Shown here piece after piece: positions 50,351 through 60,020 of a stretch of 64,000 bases of DNA. A model generated the notes under the pieces. That model did not search any database. It had not been told where the DNA came from and saw only the letters and a program-made list of their open reading frames with translations. Both the position numbers and the translations under genes were made by a program. Source of the stretch: Arion vulgaris (taxonomy: Eukaryota > Mollusca > Gastropoda > Stylommatophora > Arionidae); assembly GCA_020796225.1 (NCBI GenBank), contig CM036754.1, positions 16,571,367 through 16,635,366 on the forward strand, read 5' to 3'. How positions within the stretch are numbered: position 1 is the first letter of the stretch; the number at the start of each line of letters is the position of its first letter.

Positions 50351-51206
50351 AGCAGTAACACTATTCACTAGTTGCTAAAAAAGAGACTGAATAACTATGA
50401 GCAGCGTGAAATGATGAGCTCATCAGTTTCGAATATATTTTAAGGAAACTCTCAGACATCGACATAGTTACAAACAACGAACACATGGCTCATACTGAGA
50501 CGGCTTTCCCAAACAGTTTATCCCGAAATGGCATCTGTGGGTTTTTTTTAACTAGAAATGTTAACAAAATGGTAAAACGACTGAAGTAGTGAAATGACTG
50601 GCGTGCAGTAGTCTTACGTTTGGATAAACGTCTGTAACTGAGAAAATGCAGAGATTTTTTACCAGCTGTCCCTGAACTTTATGAATGTTCTATACCCACA
50701 TCGTTAAAGCCACGAGAGTAATATTATCAGATCGATATATAATAACGTACAGGTCTTGTACGAGAACTATTTATAGTTGCGTAGTTGAAATCTGACGTGA
50801 TGTGACCACTTGAAACGAGGATAATATTGCCTGTAGCATGTCGCGTGAGGATATTTGTGTAGTTCCATTGATAACTAAAAATAAGTTTAGTAATTTGTAA
50901 CTTTACAATGGTAAATGTAAATGAATTCTGGAGTATGGCAAAATATATATATATAATGTGTGCACGAATGCTAAAAACAGATGATTTGTTCAAAGTTCAA
51001 GCACGAAATGTCGTATAGAATCGGGAAATGAAGGTAGAATCGTGGCAATATAGTCTTAATATAGAAAGAGTCTTCTGTTTACAATTAACGACAAAAAGTA
51101 TAAATAGATATATTGTGTTTATGTTTAAAAAGTAGACGTTTGTCGTCGAGAATAATAGATAATAATGATGATAACTGACAATGATGATGGATATAACGAT
51201 GATGAT
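50351..51206. other. No recognised feature
   Basis: About 850 AT-rich bases. (GAT)-rich sequence appears near 51150-51206, directly before SINE-B. Open frames here are AT-rich and unsupported. Confidence 0.4.
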
Positions 51207-51463
51207 CTTCTTCTTCTTCTTTGCGTTCATTCTTTACAACCAATTTGAATCACTCTTTGTGATATGTTTGATCTTTGCCAAGAACGTGTATACTTTGCAC
51301 GTTGGTTTGGTAGGCCCCTAAGTGCATAAGACTTCTACCCGTTTAGGACACGTGCATCCGGTTTCAGCCAAACCGCCTTAGTCGCCTCTTACGACATGCG
51401 TGGCAGGTAATAGTGATTATTTTCTTTCCACCCCAAATTTGGGTCCCGGTAACCACTCGGGCG
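51207..51463 (-). mobile_element. SINE-B, minus strand, inserted in GAT-repeat sequence
   Basis: Tail complement CTTCTTCTTCTTCTTTGCG, then TCTTTGCCAAGAACGTGTAT, GTTGGTTTGGTAGGCCCCTA, CTTAGTCGCCTCTTACGACA, CCCCAAATTTGGGTCCCGGT and the head complement AACCACTCGGGCG. The flanks GATGATGAT on the left and TATGATGATGATGAG on the right fit a target duplication, though the simple repeat makes its length ambiguous. Confidence 0.92.
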
Positions 51464-51483
51464 TATGATGATGATGAGAACAA

Positions 51484-51744
51484 CTTCTTCTTCTGCGAAC
51501 GCTCCATATCGATCATTTCGTTAACCACTCTGTGCGATTTGTATGTGATCTGAGACTAAGAGCGACTGTACGTTGTGCCAGTTATGCTCCTACAGATAGG
51601 CCAGCAAATCTGATTTCTGCAATGTTTTTTATTTACTATTGTAGCTTCCCTAGGTCCTACATCAGTCGCCTTTTACGACATTCCTTGTAGGTCGCAGTGA
51701 TACTATTCTTTGCTTCACTTGCGGGCCCTGGCACCACACGAGCG
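51484..51744 (-). mobile_element. SINE-A, minus strand, 11-bp target duplication
   Basis: Tail complement CTTCTTCTTCTGCGAACGC, GATTTGTATGTGATCTGAGA, CTACAGATAGGCCAGCAAAT, ACATCAGTCGCCTTTTACGA and the head complement CGGGCCCTGGCACCACACG. GATGAGAACAA lies at 51473-51483 and 51745-51755, an exact duplication. It sits 20 bases from the SINE-B. Confidence 0.93.
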
Positions 51745-51769
51745 GATGAGAACAACAATAATGATGATC

Positions 51770-51975
51770 AGTTATCAGTTATATGAGGACTATCATCATA
51801 GCATTCCAGACATGTCCATAGGTGCTACGATCTTCGCTCAGCAAATCCAGCAGCGTCCAGCGACCCAACACGCCAGTTCGATGTTGATTAATCAATCTCC
51901 TTGCATATTTAGTATGTCGTTCTTTTCGGCTGCACCAATATTGACACCCATCTCTTTCAATCTGGTCAGCGAGTG
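51770..51975 (-). mobile_element. RNase H LINE 3' end, minus strand
   Basis: GAGGACTATCATCATAGCAT, CAGACATGTCCATAGGTGCT and CAATCTCCTTGCATATTTAG closely match 38095-38270, the complement of the HLWTCPMCYDDSPLIT tail. It runs into the 23-bp array at its right end. Confidence 0.87.
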
Positions 51976-52068
51976 GGATTCAATCTGGTCAGAGAGTGGG
52001 ATTCAATCTGGTCAGCGAGTGGGATTCAATCTGGTCAGCGAGTGGGATTCAATCTGGTCAGCGAGTGG
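51957..52068. repeat. 23-bp tandem repeat, about 5 copies, at the LINE edge
   Basis: The unit is ATTCAATCTGGTCAGCGAGT plus GGG. The LINE relative at 38268-38300 reads TCAGACTGGTCTGCGAGTGG once at the same place, so the unit derives from LINE sequence. Confidence 0.92.
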
Positions 52069-52107
52069 AATAATGATGATACAGCTACTCATATTGATCA
52101 TCTTTAA

Positions 52108-52213
52108 CTGAAGCTACAGAGTTCGTAATTTGTGCCATACTCTCAGTAAGTGACGTGCATGTCTATGGAGGAGGACTGAGTCATATGGGGTAAAACCCGG
52201 TGCAATGAAGTGA
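52108..52213 (+). mobile_element. SINE-E 3' half
   Basis: AGCTACAGAGTTCGTAATTT, GTGCCATACTCTCAGTAAGT, GTCATATGGGGTAAAACCCG and GTGCAATGAAGTGAATT. The tRNA-like head is missing. Confidence 0.8.
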
Positions 52214-52581
52214 ATTTATCATATTTAGAACTTATAGAGCATTTAATTTCTTGATGAAGCTCAATATTGATATTGTAACTATTTCTTTCATGATCTATTT
52301 ATGCCTAAATCTATCTTTTCTTGATACTCACAATATTCTGCATTGACATCATCGCCTTGCATCATCGCTCTGGTGACTAGACTTCATCGTTCTGGTGACT
52401 AGTTTTCTTCTATTGTTTGAAATCAACGTAGAGCAAGTAACAAGATTTATTGGTGACAGATTTTAGAAAAGGCATCAATAATTCTATGACATGTTCACAT
52501 ACGACTGACTTGGTCGACAATTGTAGCTGTTACATTGATTAATTATGCTCTAATTTTTCTTATTATTTTGTGGTCACACTG
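52214..52581. other. No recognised feature
   Basis: About 370 bases with a short direct repeat, ATCGCTCTGGTGACTAG then ATCGTTCTGGTGACTAG (about 52365-52402). Nothing else. Confidence 0.45.
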
Positions 52582-52820
52582 TGGTAGCTTCTATGGTTAT
52601 GATATGACTCAGGTCTATTACCTCGACGTTCTGAGTTCGAATCACGCTGGGACTATTTAGTTCAAATTGTTTCGCGGATTTTCAAAGGTCGATGGCACCA
52701 CCTGTTCAGAAAGCAATGGCAAACTACTGAACGTAGTAATGCCTAGAAAAATCACAAAAAGCGTTTAAAGGATGTAGTTGATTCGCCTGTAAAGTCCTGT
52801 CAAGGATATGCAATTAACTT
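52582..52820 (+). mobile_element. SINE-F, second copy of the variant-head subfamily
   Basis: GTAGCTTCTATGGTTATGAT, GTTCTGAGTTCGAATCACGC (B box), GATGGCACCACCTGTTCAGA, AAGCAATGGCAAACTACTGA and GGATATGCAATTAACTT, in step with 35331-35578. Confidence 0.88.
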
Positions 52821-52824
52821 AACT

Positions 52825-53325
52825 AACTGCAACCAGGTTTAGCCTAGTGTTGTGGTTTTCTGTTTTTGTCGTTCTCTGCTCTAGTGGCGTGGGTGATAGT
52901 TATTTTTGCTTTTCGACGGGATGCATCTATCCATCTTTTTCGTGGTCTTGCGTTCGCCTTCTTTCCCGATGTTCTGTTGTAGAAGACTGTATGCAGTGGA
53001 GTTTGGTTGCTTTCTTATTAAGTGGCTGAACCACTTCATTCTTTGTTTCTCAATGTAATTCAAGCAAGGTTTTGTTCCAACTTTCTTTCTTATACTGATG
53101 TTGGTGACTCTGTCTTTTCTGGGTGTTAACTCTGTGTTGTGTAACTTTCTGTTTCTGGTACTTCTGGTGTACTGGTAACTTTTCTGGTGTTGTGGTAACT
53201 TTTCTGGTGTTGGTAACTTTCTGGTGTTGTTGTAACTTCTGGTGTTGTCTTGGTGTCTGGTAACTGGTGTTGTTGGTAACTTTTCTGGTGTTGTTGGAGT
53301 GCTTGAATTTATATATCACTAAAAG
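52825..53325 (-). mobile_element. RTE-2 LINE 3' region, minus strand, with internal array
   Basis: The minus strand encodes MNYIEKQRMKWFSHLIRKQP, then NSTAYSLLQQNIGKEGERK. Left of it lies GTTTAGCCTAGTGTTGTGGT, the family's 3' part, without the GAA tail. To the right, the stretch that other copies carry once has multiplied (see 53105-53300). Confidence 0.86.
53105..53300. repeat. Degenerate 17-22-bp array grown inside RTE-2
   Basis: The phrases TTTTCTGGTGTTG and TGGTAACTT recur about nine times with varied spacing. In the sister copies at 33797-33830 and 37092-37125 the corresponding stretch (TTTTCTGGTGTTGCTGGTAA) occurs only once. Confidence 0.85.
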
Positions 53326-54092
53326 TGTGAGGGTAGCAAGTGTCTCAAAATCTCTACATATAAATCTATAAATCTATTCTTATCATGACGCTGTGATGCA
53401 AAACAGGATTAAAGAAAGGAAATAAGAGAGTTACAAAAAATGATGCATGCCACACTGACAATTCTTAGAACATTCTATTTAATATAAATTTTAGTTGTCT
53501 TGATATTTGCGTCACATGTCATTAAAGTACAGCTTTGTAGTCAATCACTGGTTGTTGTTTTGTTTTGTTAACCGATTTTCAAATCTTTACTTTTCAAATA
53601 TCTCAGATCGGTTTTATGTAACGCTGATTACCTCTTCGTTTGACTTACACTTGTTAATAATTGTTGCGTAGGATGCTTCGATTTTTTGTTGTTTTTGAAT
53701 CTGTCGTTTACTTGGTGTAATCTTGACTTTATTTGTTGGAAATAGTCGAAGTATGTCAATGATTGTTTCCCCTTGTGTGTAGGTGTAGAGACGTACTGTA
53801 ATGATCTAAATTCGTGCATCAGTGGTTGGTGATTAATTTAAAGTACATAGAATTCGGTCTTCAACCATTAAACGGAAAATAACGACTTTCTGAATGTGGT
53901 GAAAAATTTGTCAGACTACTGTAAACGTGATGCTGCTGATATTCATAAACATAACATAACTGGACAGATCACAAGTAACATGAGTCAATACACATCGATT
54001 CTGTTTACTGCAGTTGAGTTGTTTCTTTTTTTCAATGAGTTCTTTGTTATCTGTTTGCTATTAGTTTGGTATTTTTGGGGTTTTTTTTAATG
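53326..54092. other. No recognised feature
   Basis: About 770 AT-rich bases with no repeat match. Confidence 0.45.
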
Positions 54093-54096
54093 ATAA

Positions 54097-54237
54097 CCCT
54101 TTATCCCTTCTCATGTGATTTATTGGCTCAAAGTATATTTTAAAGTTGATGCATAGCGAACATATTATAAGTGATAATTTAGTATGCACTGCAAAGTAAA
54201 TACATCTAGAGGTAAAACAAACTACGGAGATAAAGGG
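54097..54237. mobile_element. Second piggyBac-like MITE (candidate)
   Basis: The element begins CCCTTTATCCCTTC and ends ACGGAGATAAAGGG. The terminal nine bases CCCTTTATC / GATAAAGGG are perfect inverted repeats. TTAA follows on the right (54238-54241) and ATAA precedes on the left (54093-54096), one base off TTAA. The CCCTTT ends resemble the element at 38701-38919, but the interior is different. Confidence 0.6.
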
Positions 54238-54449
54238 TTAATTTAGTTACAATTGAGATGCAGAGGGCACATGTAAGACCGGCAATAGCACATGGGTGGA
54301 AACTCTGACGGTCTCCCTGTGACCAACCAGAGCTGGTACTATGCCACACTATATCTCCAGATGTGGCACTTTCAGGTGAGTTTTTTTCTGTATGTAAACT
54401 TTTAGTTTACCCGTCTGCATAAATGTGTGTTCTGCTGGATATTATACAT

Positions 54450-55060
54450 ACACATCATCAAGGTGCGTATCCTTTATATGACGTTGCTCTCTTTGCAGCA
54501 CATCTGAAATTCACTCTGTCTCTAACCAGTTTACCCACTTCGCGATGGTCATATTCATGGTTTCTTTAATATCTTGTAGCCATCTTCTTCTTGGTCTGCC
54601 TCTGCGTCCTGGGACCCTGCCCTCTAGTATTGTTCTTTCCATGTCATCGGGACGCTTAATGTGACCAAAGTATCTACTTTTTCTGTATAGTATGTTGTTT
54701 ATCAGCCAATTCTCTTAACATTTAGTTCTTTCAGGACATCAGTGTTCTTTCTTTTTTCTGTCCATGTTATTCGTAGGATCTTTCTGTAGCATTTAGTTTC
54801 GAAGGACTGGATTTTCGTTCTTGTTTTTTTGTGTAATGGTCCATGATTCACAACCATAAGTAGCCACTGGGAAAATGCATGTTCTCAATATTTTTAATTT
54901 TAATATTTTGCTGGTGTTTTGCCACATGTTCTTCATTGTGTTTAACTTCTTGATTGCTATTGCCAATCTTCTTGAGATCTCTTTGGAGCAGTCACCATTA
55001 TTGTTAATTATTGAGCACAAGTATTCGTAGTCTCTACACATTGGAGTTCTTCATTGTTTA
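54450..55060 (-). mobile_element. RTE-8 LINE C-terminal and 3' region, minus strand
   Basis: The minus strand encodes MCRDYEYLCSIINNNGDCSK, RRLAIAIKKLNTMKNMWQNT and LRTCIFPVATYGCESWTI (54793-55041), the connector after RT. Broken frames then give the R-K-S-R-Y-F-G-H-I-K-R-like segment (about 54660-54690) and a G-R-R-G-R-P-R-R-R-W stretch near 54580-54610. The 3' end is at the left, CATCATCAAGGTGCG. Confidence 0.86.
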
Positions 55061-55149
55061 TTTGGATGTTAGGTGAGCCTTTTGCTTTGTCAGTTGACAT
55101 TATAAACAATGCCCGAAATTTGGATGTGCCTGGTCTATATATCAAATAG

Positions 55150-55240
55150 TGTCTATCGAGGGTGCAACGTACTCACGCTCTCAGATCACAAAGAGGGGTT
55201 AACTTAGTTGATAACGCTGTCCCCGGTAGCAGAAGGCCGA
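55150..55240 (+). mobile_element. Possible decayed SINE-A 3' fragment
   Basis: GCAACGTACTCACGCTCTCA, then GATCACAAAGAGGGGTTAAC, TTAGTTGAT and AACGCT line up with the SINE-A 3' module, with a 15-20-base gap. There is no tail or target duplication. Weak. Confidence 0.35.
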
Positions 55241-55261
55241 ATAGCTTAGCCGACAAATCGA

Positions 55262-55690
55262 AATTTCTCTTTTGATGGGACTTGGCTTTTATATATGTTT
55301 GATAGAACACTGTAAGCTTTATTGTAATTTTACTCAATTCTTCTTGAGTTCATGGTTATTTATTGATGAAAAGTGTTAATAATACTGATATTCCTTATTG
55401 TTAAATTTAATTTATAATATAACCAAGTTCTTGCATGTTGTGTCGTTTTTAAAGAATTCCTTTCTAGCTAACAATACTGAAATGCGAGGGTCAAGCGACA
55501 CTTGTGGTCTGATTTCTGAAAATGTTTACCTCAGCTCGATAGCCTAATGTTACCGGGACCCACGGTTAATAAGAAGGAATACAAACAAACAGACAACATA
55601 ATCGAATATTTTGTACATTCCAATTCTTCATATAGTTTATTACATATAGTAATATTTTCTGACGTGTAGGAATTATACTTTGTACAAGCA
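55262..55690. other. No recognised feature
   Basis: About 430 AT-rich bases without a repeat match. Confidence 0.4.
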
Positions 55691-55702
55691 GAACTTGATA
55701 TA

Positions 55703-55950
55703 TTTTCTTATTTGCGTTCGTTCTTTACGACCAATTTTAATCACCCTCTGTGATATGTTTGATATTTGCCAAGAACGTGCATACTTTGCACATTGGTTTG
55801 GTAGGCCCCTAAACGCATAGACTTCTACAGTTTAGGACACATGCATCCGATTTCAGCCAAACCTCCTTACTTGCCTCTTAACATGCGTGGCAGATAACAG
55901 TGGCTCTATTCTTTACACCCCAAATTTGGGACCCGGTAACCACTCGGGAG
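55703..55950 (-). mobile_element. SINE-B, minus strand, 12-bp target duplication
   Basis: TTTGCGTTCGTTCTTTACGA, TTTGCCAAGAACGTGCATAC, CATTGGTTTGGTAGGCCCCT, CGATTTCAGCCAAACC and CCCCAAATTTGGGACCCGGT, with the head complement AACCACTCGGGAG. GAACTTGATATA lies at 55691-55702 and 55951-55962. The GAA tail is short or mutated here (TTTTCTTA). Confidence 0.93.
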
Positions 55951-56103
55951 GAACTTGATATATGAGTGGTAGAACGAGGAATATGCTTCACCAAGGAGCC
56001 AGGGAACCATCAGTATGCGTACCTTTTGACATCCGCTGAAGGACACTAAACCCCTATGTGTCTGCAGGAAGTTTTTAGGCGTCATTTTAGTAGCCAATAA
56101 CAA

Positions 56104-56163
56104 ATGACATGTTACCAAAGTGCAATGATGATGGTTCTATCAATAAATCAATCAATCAATCAT
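56104..56163 (+). mobile_element. SINE-1 3' end fragment
   Basis: CATGTTACCAAAGTGCAATG, ATGATGGTTCTATCAATAAA and TCAATCAATCAATC match the terminal 60 bases of SINE-1. Sequence before 56104 does not align. Confidence 0.7.
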
Positions 56164-56334
56164 CCTTACATTATCATTACTAATACCAGAAGCGAATTGG
56201 TATAGAAATAAAGGGAAAAAACATTGCAACAAAACTATGTTGTTGTTTTTAGTGTGGCAACATACTCAACAAGGATATTGTATGTATATCATATCAGGAA
56301 TATTATGTTATATTTGCATGACAGATATCGAAGA

Positions 56335-56800
56335 TATATGTAAAGTCAACACTCTGTTACAGAAGGCCCAAGTGAGATTGGCCGCTCACATTTCTCGGAT
56401 GCCTGATAAATTAATCCCAAAACAGTTGATGCCAAAACAGGCGAGCTTTAACGGAGTAGACGTTCAGATGGTGGACATAATAAATGCTTTAAAGACACTC
56501 AAATAGTGTCTTTGAAATGTTTCGATATAGTCACCACGTGCTTGGAATCCCTGGCGCAAGATCGCCAAATGTGGCGCTGTAACAACACAAGAGAAACTCG
56601 CATAGCTGAGAATTGTCGTGCTGTTGAGGCACAGAAAAAAAAAACAAGCTGCTCGAAAAGACAGAACACACAACGCCCACAAGTCTAACCTCGATCATGT
56701 ATAACTGTGGTAAGGATTGTGTTCTGGATTGACATCAGTCACCTAACACCTAGAGATGCAGAGCTCACTCTGAGGCTGGCATCACGCTTGCGAGACGGCC
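56335..56800 (+). mobile_element. RTE-type LINE with a C-terminal extension, defective
   Basis: The first frame gives LLQKAQVRLAAHISRMPDKL followed by IPKQLM, the position of the W-x-G-H-x-x-R-M segment in RTE proteins. The second gives SLKCFDIVTTCLESLAQDR followed by QMWRC, the D-R-x-x-W block. Later residues (VRIVFWIDISHLTPRDAELT) may be the remains of a Cys-x2-Cys ... His-x3-His finger that such proteins carry (S-R-I-G-L-x-S-H-L-x-x-H), with the cysteines lost. This last point is from memory of the family. Confidence 0.65.
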
Positions 56801-57249
56801 ACTAATCAAAATCAAAATAATATAACATTGTTATCAATAAAGACGTTTTTTCTGTTTTCTTATAACTCTATAACTATCTCAAGCTTCCAGCTGTTAAATT
56901 TCTTAGCTAAGGTTGTTTTATTTTTTTAATTAAAGGGTAGAAACTCCAGGACATCATTTCATTGTGAAACAATACACATAAAGTTGTCTGCCCTTTGATT
57001 TAATATGAAAGGAATAGCGATACCAGAATGGTTTGTCGAAGTTAACATAAAATGTAAACATTGTTTGCCATAAACAACATGTTTTATGTTGTTGTTATTA
57101 TTATAGCACGATCAACAGAAACTCAATCGAAATCATCGATAAACAGATAGGAGAAGTCTTGCATCTACTACAGCACCAATTCTGGTATATCAGAAGTCTA
57201 TAACGAAATCAACATCTGTAAAATAGTAAATGTTGTCCTAAAAAATTAA
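56801..57249. other. No recognised feature
   Basis: About 450 AT-rich bases with no repeat match. Confidence 0.4.
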
Positions 57250-57440
57250 TACAATTTCCCGTAACCTTTTCACACCTTAGGAAGTCACTTCACTTCACAT
57301 TTCTTGCTCCTAGAGTGCAGGAAGTAGGAGGACCAATTCCTTTCCTCACGTGTGTAACGTCTAGTGTGGGATTGAACCCACACCCCCTCTGTGTCCTAGT
57401 TGATAGGCGAACGCTCATGCGCTACGGTAATATGACCCAT
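57250..57440 (-). mobile_element. SINE-D (tRNA-derived), best copy, minus strand
   Basis: On the minus strand the head reads GTAGCGCATGAGCGTTCGCC (A-box region), then GGGTGTGGGTTCAATCCCAC (B box GGTTCAATCC inside a short stem). The body follows with ACACGTGAGGAAAGGAATTG and TCCTCCTACTTCCTGCACTC. The 3' part overlaps CCTTTTCACACCTTAGGAAG on the plus strand. Confidence 0.83.
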
Positions 57441-57594
57441 AAATGTTGTGTCTTAGGCCTAGCAGATACTATTCCTATTTTATATTATTCCTATACATTA
57501 GGCATCACAGAAACAGTTAGACAGTGAATACTTAACTGCCCTAAAATTGGATAACAAAAGATCTACAATACAGCACCAAACAAATGTACACGTA

Positions 57595-58440
57595 AAGAAA
57601 CTAGATTACACACCTCTTTCTTTTTCGAATCCTGTGTGCCTCACAGCGTCAGGTCAGGAAGAGATTTATAAAATGGACCCAAGAAATGCGCTTTGTAAAT
57701 AGTTTCTTTCGTCGCCTCTGGTATCTCTGAGGTCCATCTTTAGCGTGGCCGGCCTTTTGCTTTGTACCCATTGTATCGGAGCAGCATTGCTCTTTGAGGT
57801 GCACTGTCTGATGGTAATCTGCTTACGTGGCCGAACCATTTAATTTGTTGTTTCTTGATGAAGTCTAGTACTGATGTTGTACCCACTTTTTCCTGATGTC
57901 TTCATTTCTCAACCGGTCTCTTCTTGTTACACCCAGCATTCTGCGTAGACACTTCATCTCTGTTGTGACTAGTTTTCTTCTATCGTTTGTTGTCAGCGTT
58001 CAGGTTTGGCACTGGTAACATAATGTGGGGAGAAAGATTGTGTTGAACATCGCTCTTTTTGTGTTCATGGTGACGTGTTTGTATCTTAAAATTGTCGCCA
58101 TTTGCCCTATCATTTGGTTTGCTTTGTTGCATCTGTGTTGAATTTCATTAGTTATTCTTCCGTTTGCTGAAAAAATACTCCCCATTTATGTGAAGTCTTT
58201 TACTTGATTTAGTGGGCGATTGTCGATGGAGATATTGGTAGTGCTTTCCTCTCTGGCGAATGTCATTACTTCTGTTTTGTCAATGTTTATTCTCATGTTG
58301 TATTCGTTACATGCTGCTAACTGGAGTCTGTTGGTGTGTTGTTGTAGCTGTTCTTCTGTTGTTGATATGATTGCCTGATCGTCTGCAAAAATAAATTCAT
58401 TTAAGAGCTCTCCGAGGTTGTTTCCTTCACTGGTGTTAGC
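57595..58440 (-). mobile_element. RTE-3 LINE, connector to 3' end, minus strand
   Basis: The minus strand encodes MGSIFSANGRITNEIQHRCN, then KANQMIGQMATILRYKHVTM and TKRAMFNTIFLPTLCYQCQT (58185-58000). The C-terminal segments MKCLRRMLGVTRRDRL, KKVGTTSVLDFIKKQQIKW and FGHVSRLPSD follow after shifts (57800-57960). Further right, the complement of 58380-58396 encodes F-A-D-D-Q-A-I. The 3' end CCTCACAGCGTCAGGTCAGG matches the plus-strand copy at 15905-16265. Confidence 0.88.
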
Positions 58441-58639
58441 TATTTTACTATTTTACACACCTCTACTACATCGAAATTGATTCTGTCTCACTAGACTGGT
58501 CACATGTAAATTTCTTTTACAAAACAGAATATACGTACACAACAGATGTTCATGTTTTAGAAGATATAAGTTATGCATACCGATAGATGCCGTAAAATGT
58601 GAAAACCATGAACAAAAATCTAGTGGATACATTAACCAA

Positions 58640-58760
58640 CACTGAACGGGAGTTGTTAGTCTAAACACACTGAAAGACATACTTAGGGGAAGATGGGAGT
58701 AAGTATGTACATGTCCGATGTGCGGTGAAGATGATCCTCAAATGAACAATAGGAGACATG
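58640..58760 (+). mobile_element. RNase H LINE 3' end fragment, plus strand
   Basis: AAGATGGGAGTAAGTATGTA with ACATGTCCGATGTGCGGTGA gives the residues V-C-T-C-P-M-C-G-E-D-D-P-Q, the closing Cys motif found at 38055-38640 and 39305-39492. Only the terminal part is present. Confidence 0.6.
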
Positions 58761-58962
58761 TGCTGATGACCTAACGCTTTAATTAAAATTATAAGATCTC
58801 TTTCGAGTAGGAGCCTTCTCACATTTCAGGAACGCATACACAACTGAGAGGATTGAAGACTCTTAGGTTTGAGAACCGCTGTGGAAACCCTATCTAAAAC
58901 TTCAGTGAGAAAACAGACATGAAATTAGAGTGTCTTGGTATAAGGGAAGACTGTACTAAAAC

Positions 58963-59117
58963 CAGTGGCGGCTCGTGATCCTTTTTGTTGGTGGGGCCAG
59001 ACACAAATTTTCAAAAAAAATCATGGTTTTGGGATATGTTATATTTTAATTTATTAAATAATAAATACATGTTAGACATTATTTGGGGGCACTGGCCCTA
59101 ATGACGAGCCGCCACTG
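58963..59117 (+). mobile_element. hAT-type MITE, copy 2
   Basis: The ends CAGTGGCGGCTCGT and ACGAGCCGCCACTG are perfect inverted repeats of 14 bases. The interior matches copy 1 (GGTGGGGCCAGACACAAATT, TTTTGGGATATG). The flanks ACTAAAAC (58955-58962) and ACTAAAAT (59118-59125) form an 8-bp duplication with one mismatch. Confidence 0.95.
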
Positions 59118-59229
59118 ACTAAAATTATGTAGCAATGACTAAACGCGTAATAACACAGTAGTGTAGTTTTACAAAATACAAAAACAGTAACAATACACTT
59201 CACAGTTATGGATTTATTGTCTGAGTCTA

Positions 59230-59310
59230 TTTGTGTACTATGTTGTGTACCGTATGTTGTGTGCCGTATGTTGTGTGCCGTATATGTTGTGTGCCGTAGT
59301 GTTGTGTCCG
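59230..59310. repeat. 14-bp tandem repeat, about 5 copies
   Basis: TATGTTGTGTGCCG repeats from about 59238, with variants GTACCG and an extra TA in the fourth unit. Confidence 0.9.
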
Positions 59311-59496
59311 TGTAAGAAGTGATTTTCTTCTCTTCTGTTGTATCCTTTGCTTGATAAAGACATTTTGGTGGAAATGTTGCTGCGTATTGTTTTTATATTT
59401 TGTAAAACTACAGTACTTTGTTTTTACGTGTTTCAAATTTCTTGGGGGAAAAAGAACACATCCTGCAGAAATGGTATATCGCAGAGCACATTTCAT

Positions 59497-59617
59497 CATC
59501 CTCATGTGTCATACCAGCTGGCGTAGACGACTATTGAGCTTCACAAATGTTTGTCCTTAGTGCTGACTATCGTTTCTGATCTTGACTACTCTTCCGTGCC
59601 AAGAAGCTAGACAAGAA
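59497..59617 (-). mobile_element. RTE-10 LINE 3' end, diverged, minus strand
   Basis: CATCATCCTCATGTGTCATA, CCAGCTGGCGTAGACGACTA, GCTTCACAAATGTTTGTCC and CCGTGCCAAGAAGCTAGAC follow 28910-29040 position by position, with many changes. Confidence 0.65.
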
Positions 59618-59654
59618 AGTGAAATAAAAACGCATTCCTAGGTCACGGTTGCCC

Positions 59655-59678
59655 TGAAGAAGAAGAAGAAGAAGAAAC
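59655..59678. repeat. (GAA)n microsatellite
   Basis: GAAGAAGAAGAAGAAGAAG follows GGTTGCCCT. It may be the orphan tail of a retroelement, but upstream sequence does not align to any family here. Confidence 0.8.
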
Positions 59679-60020
59679 AGCGGTATAGATATTTACGTCA
59701 CAAAATGTCTTATTGTGAAGTAACATCAGACAGTTCTGACTGCCCTCAAAGATTGTTATGTTATCTTTAAGACATAAATAACTTCTGTAACAGACAGGTG
59801 TCCGATAATGTCTATCTATACAGGTAAACCATCACATCAATCTGTCGCTCTAACTATCCGTCGCTCTTTAATATAGGCAATCAACAGCAAATCAACATCA
59901 ACCACTCAACATTATCCTCGGAAATTCAAATCTACAATTTGAAAATACAGTATTGATTCGGTGTCTACAGAGAGACATAATAAACATATGCACTCAGAAC
60001 TTCCTGCATAGAATCAGACA

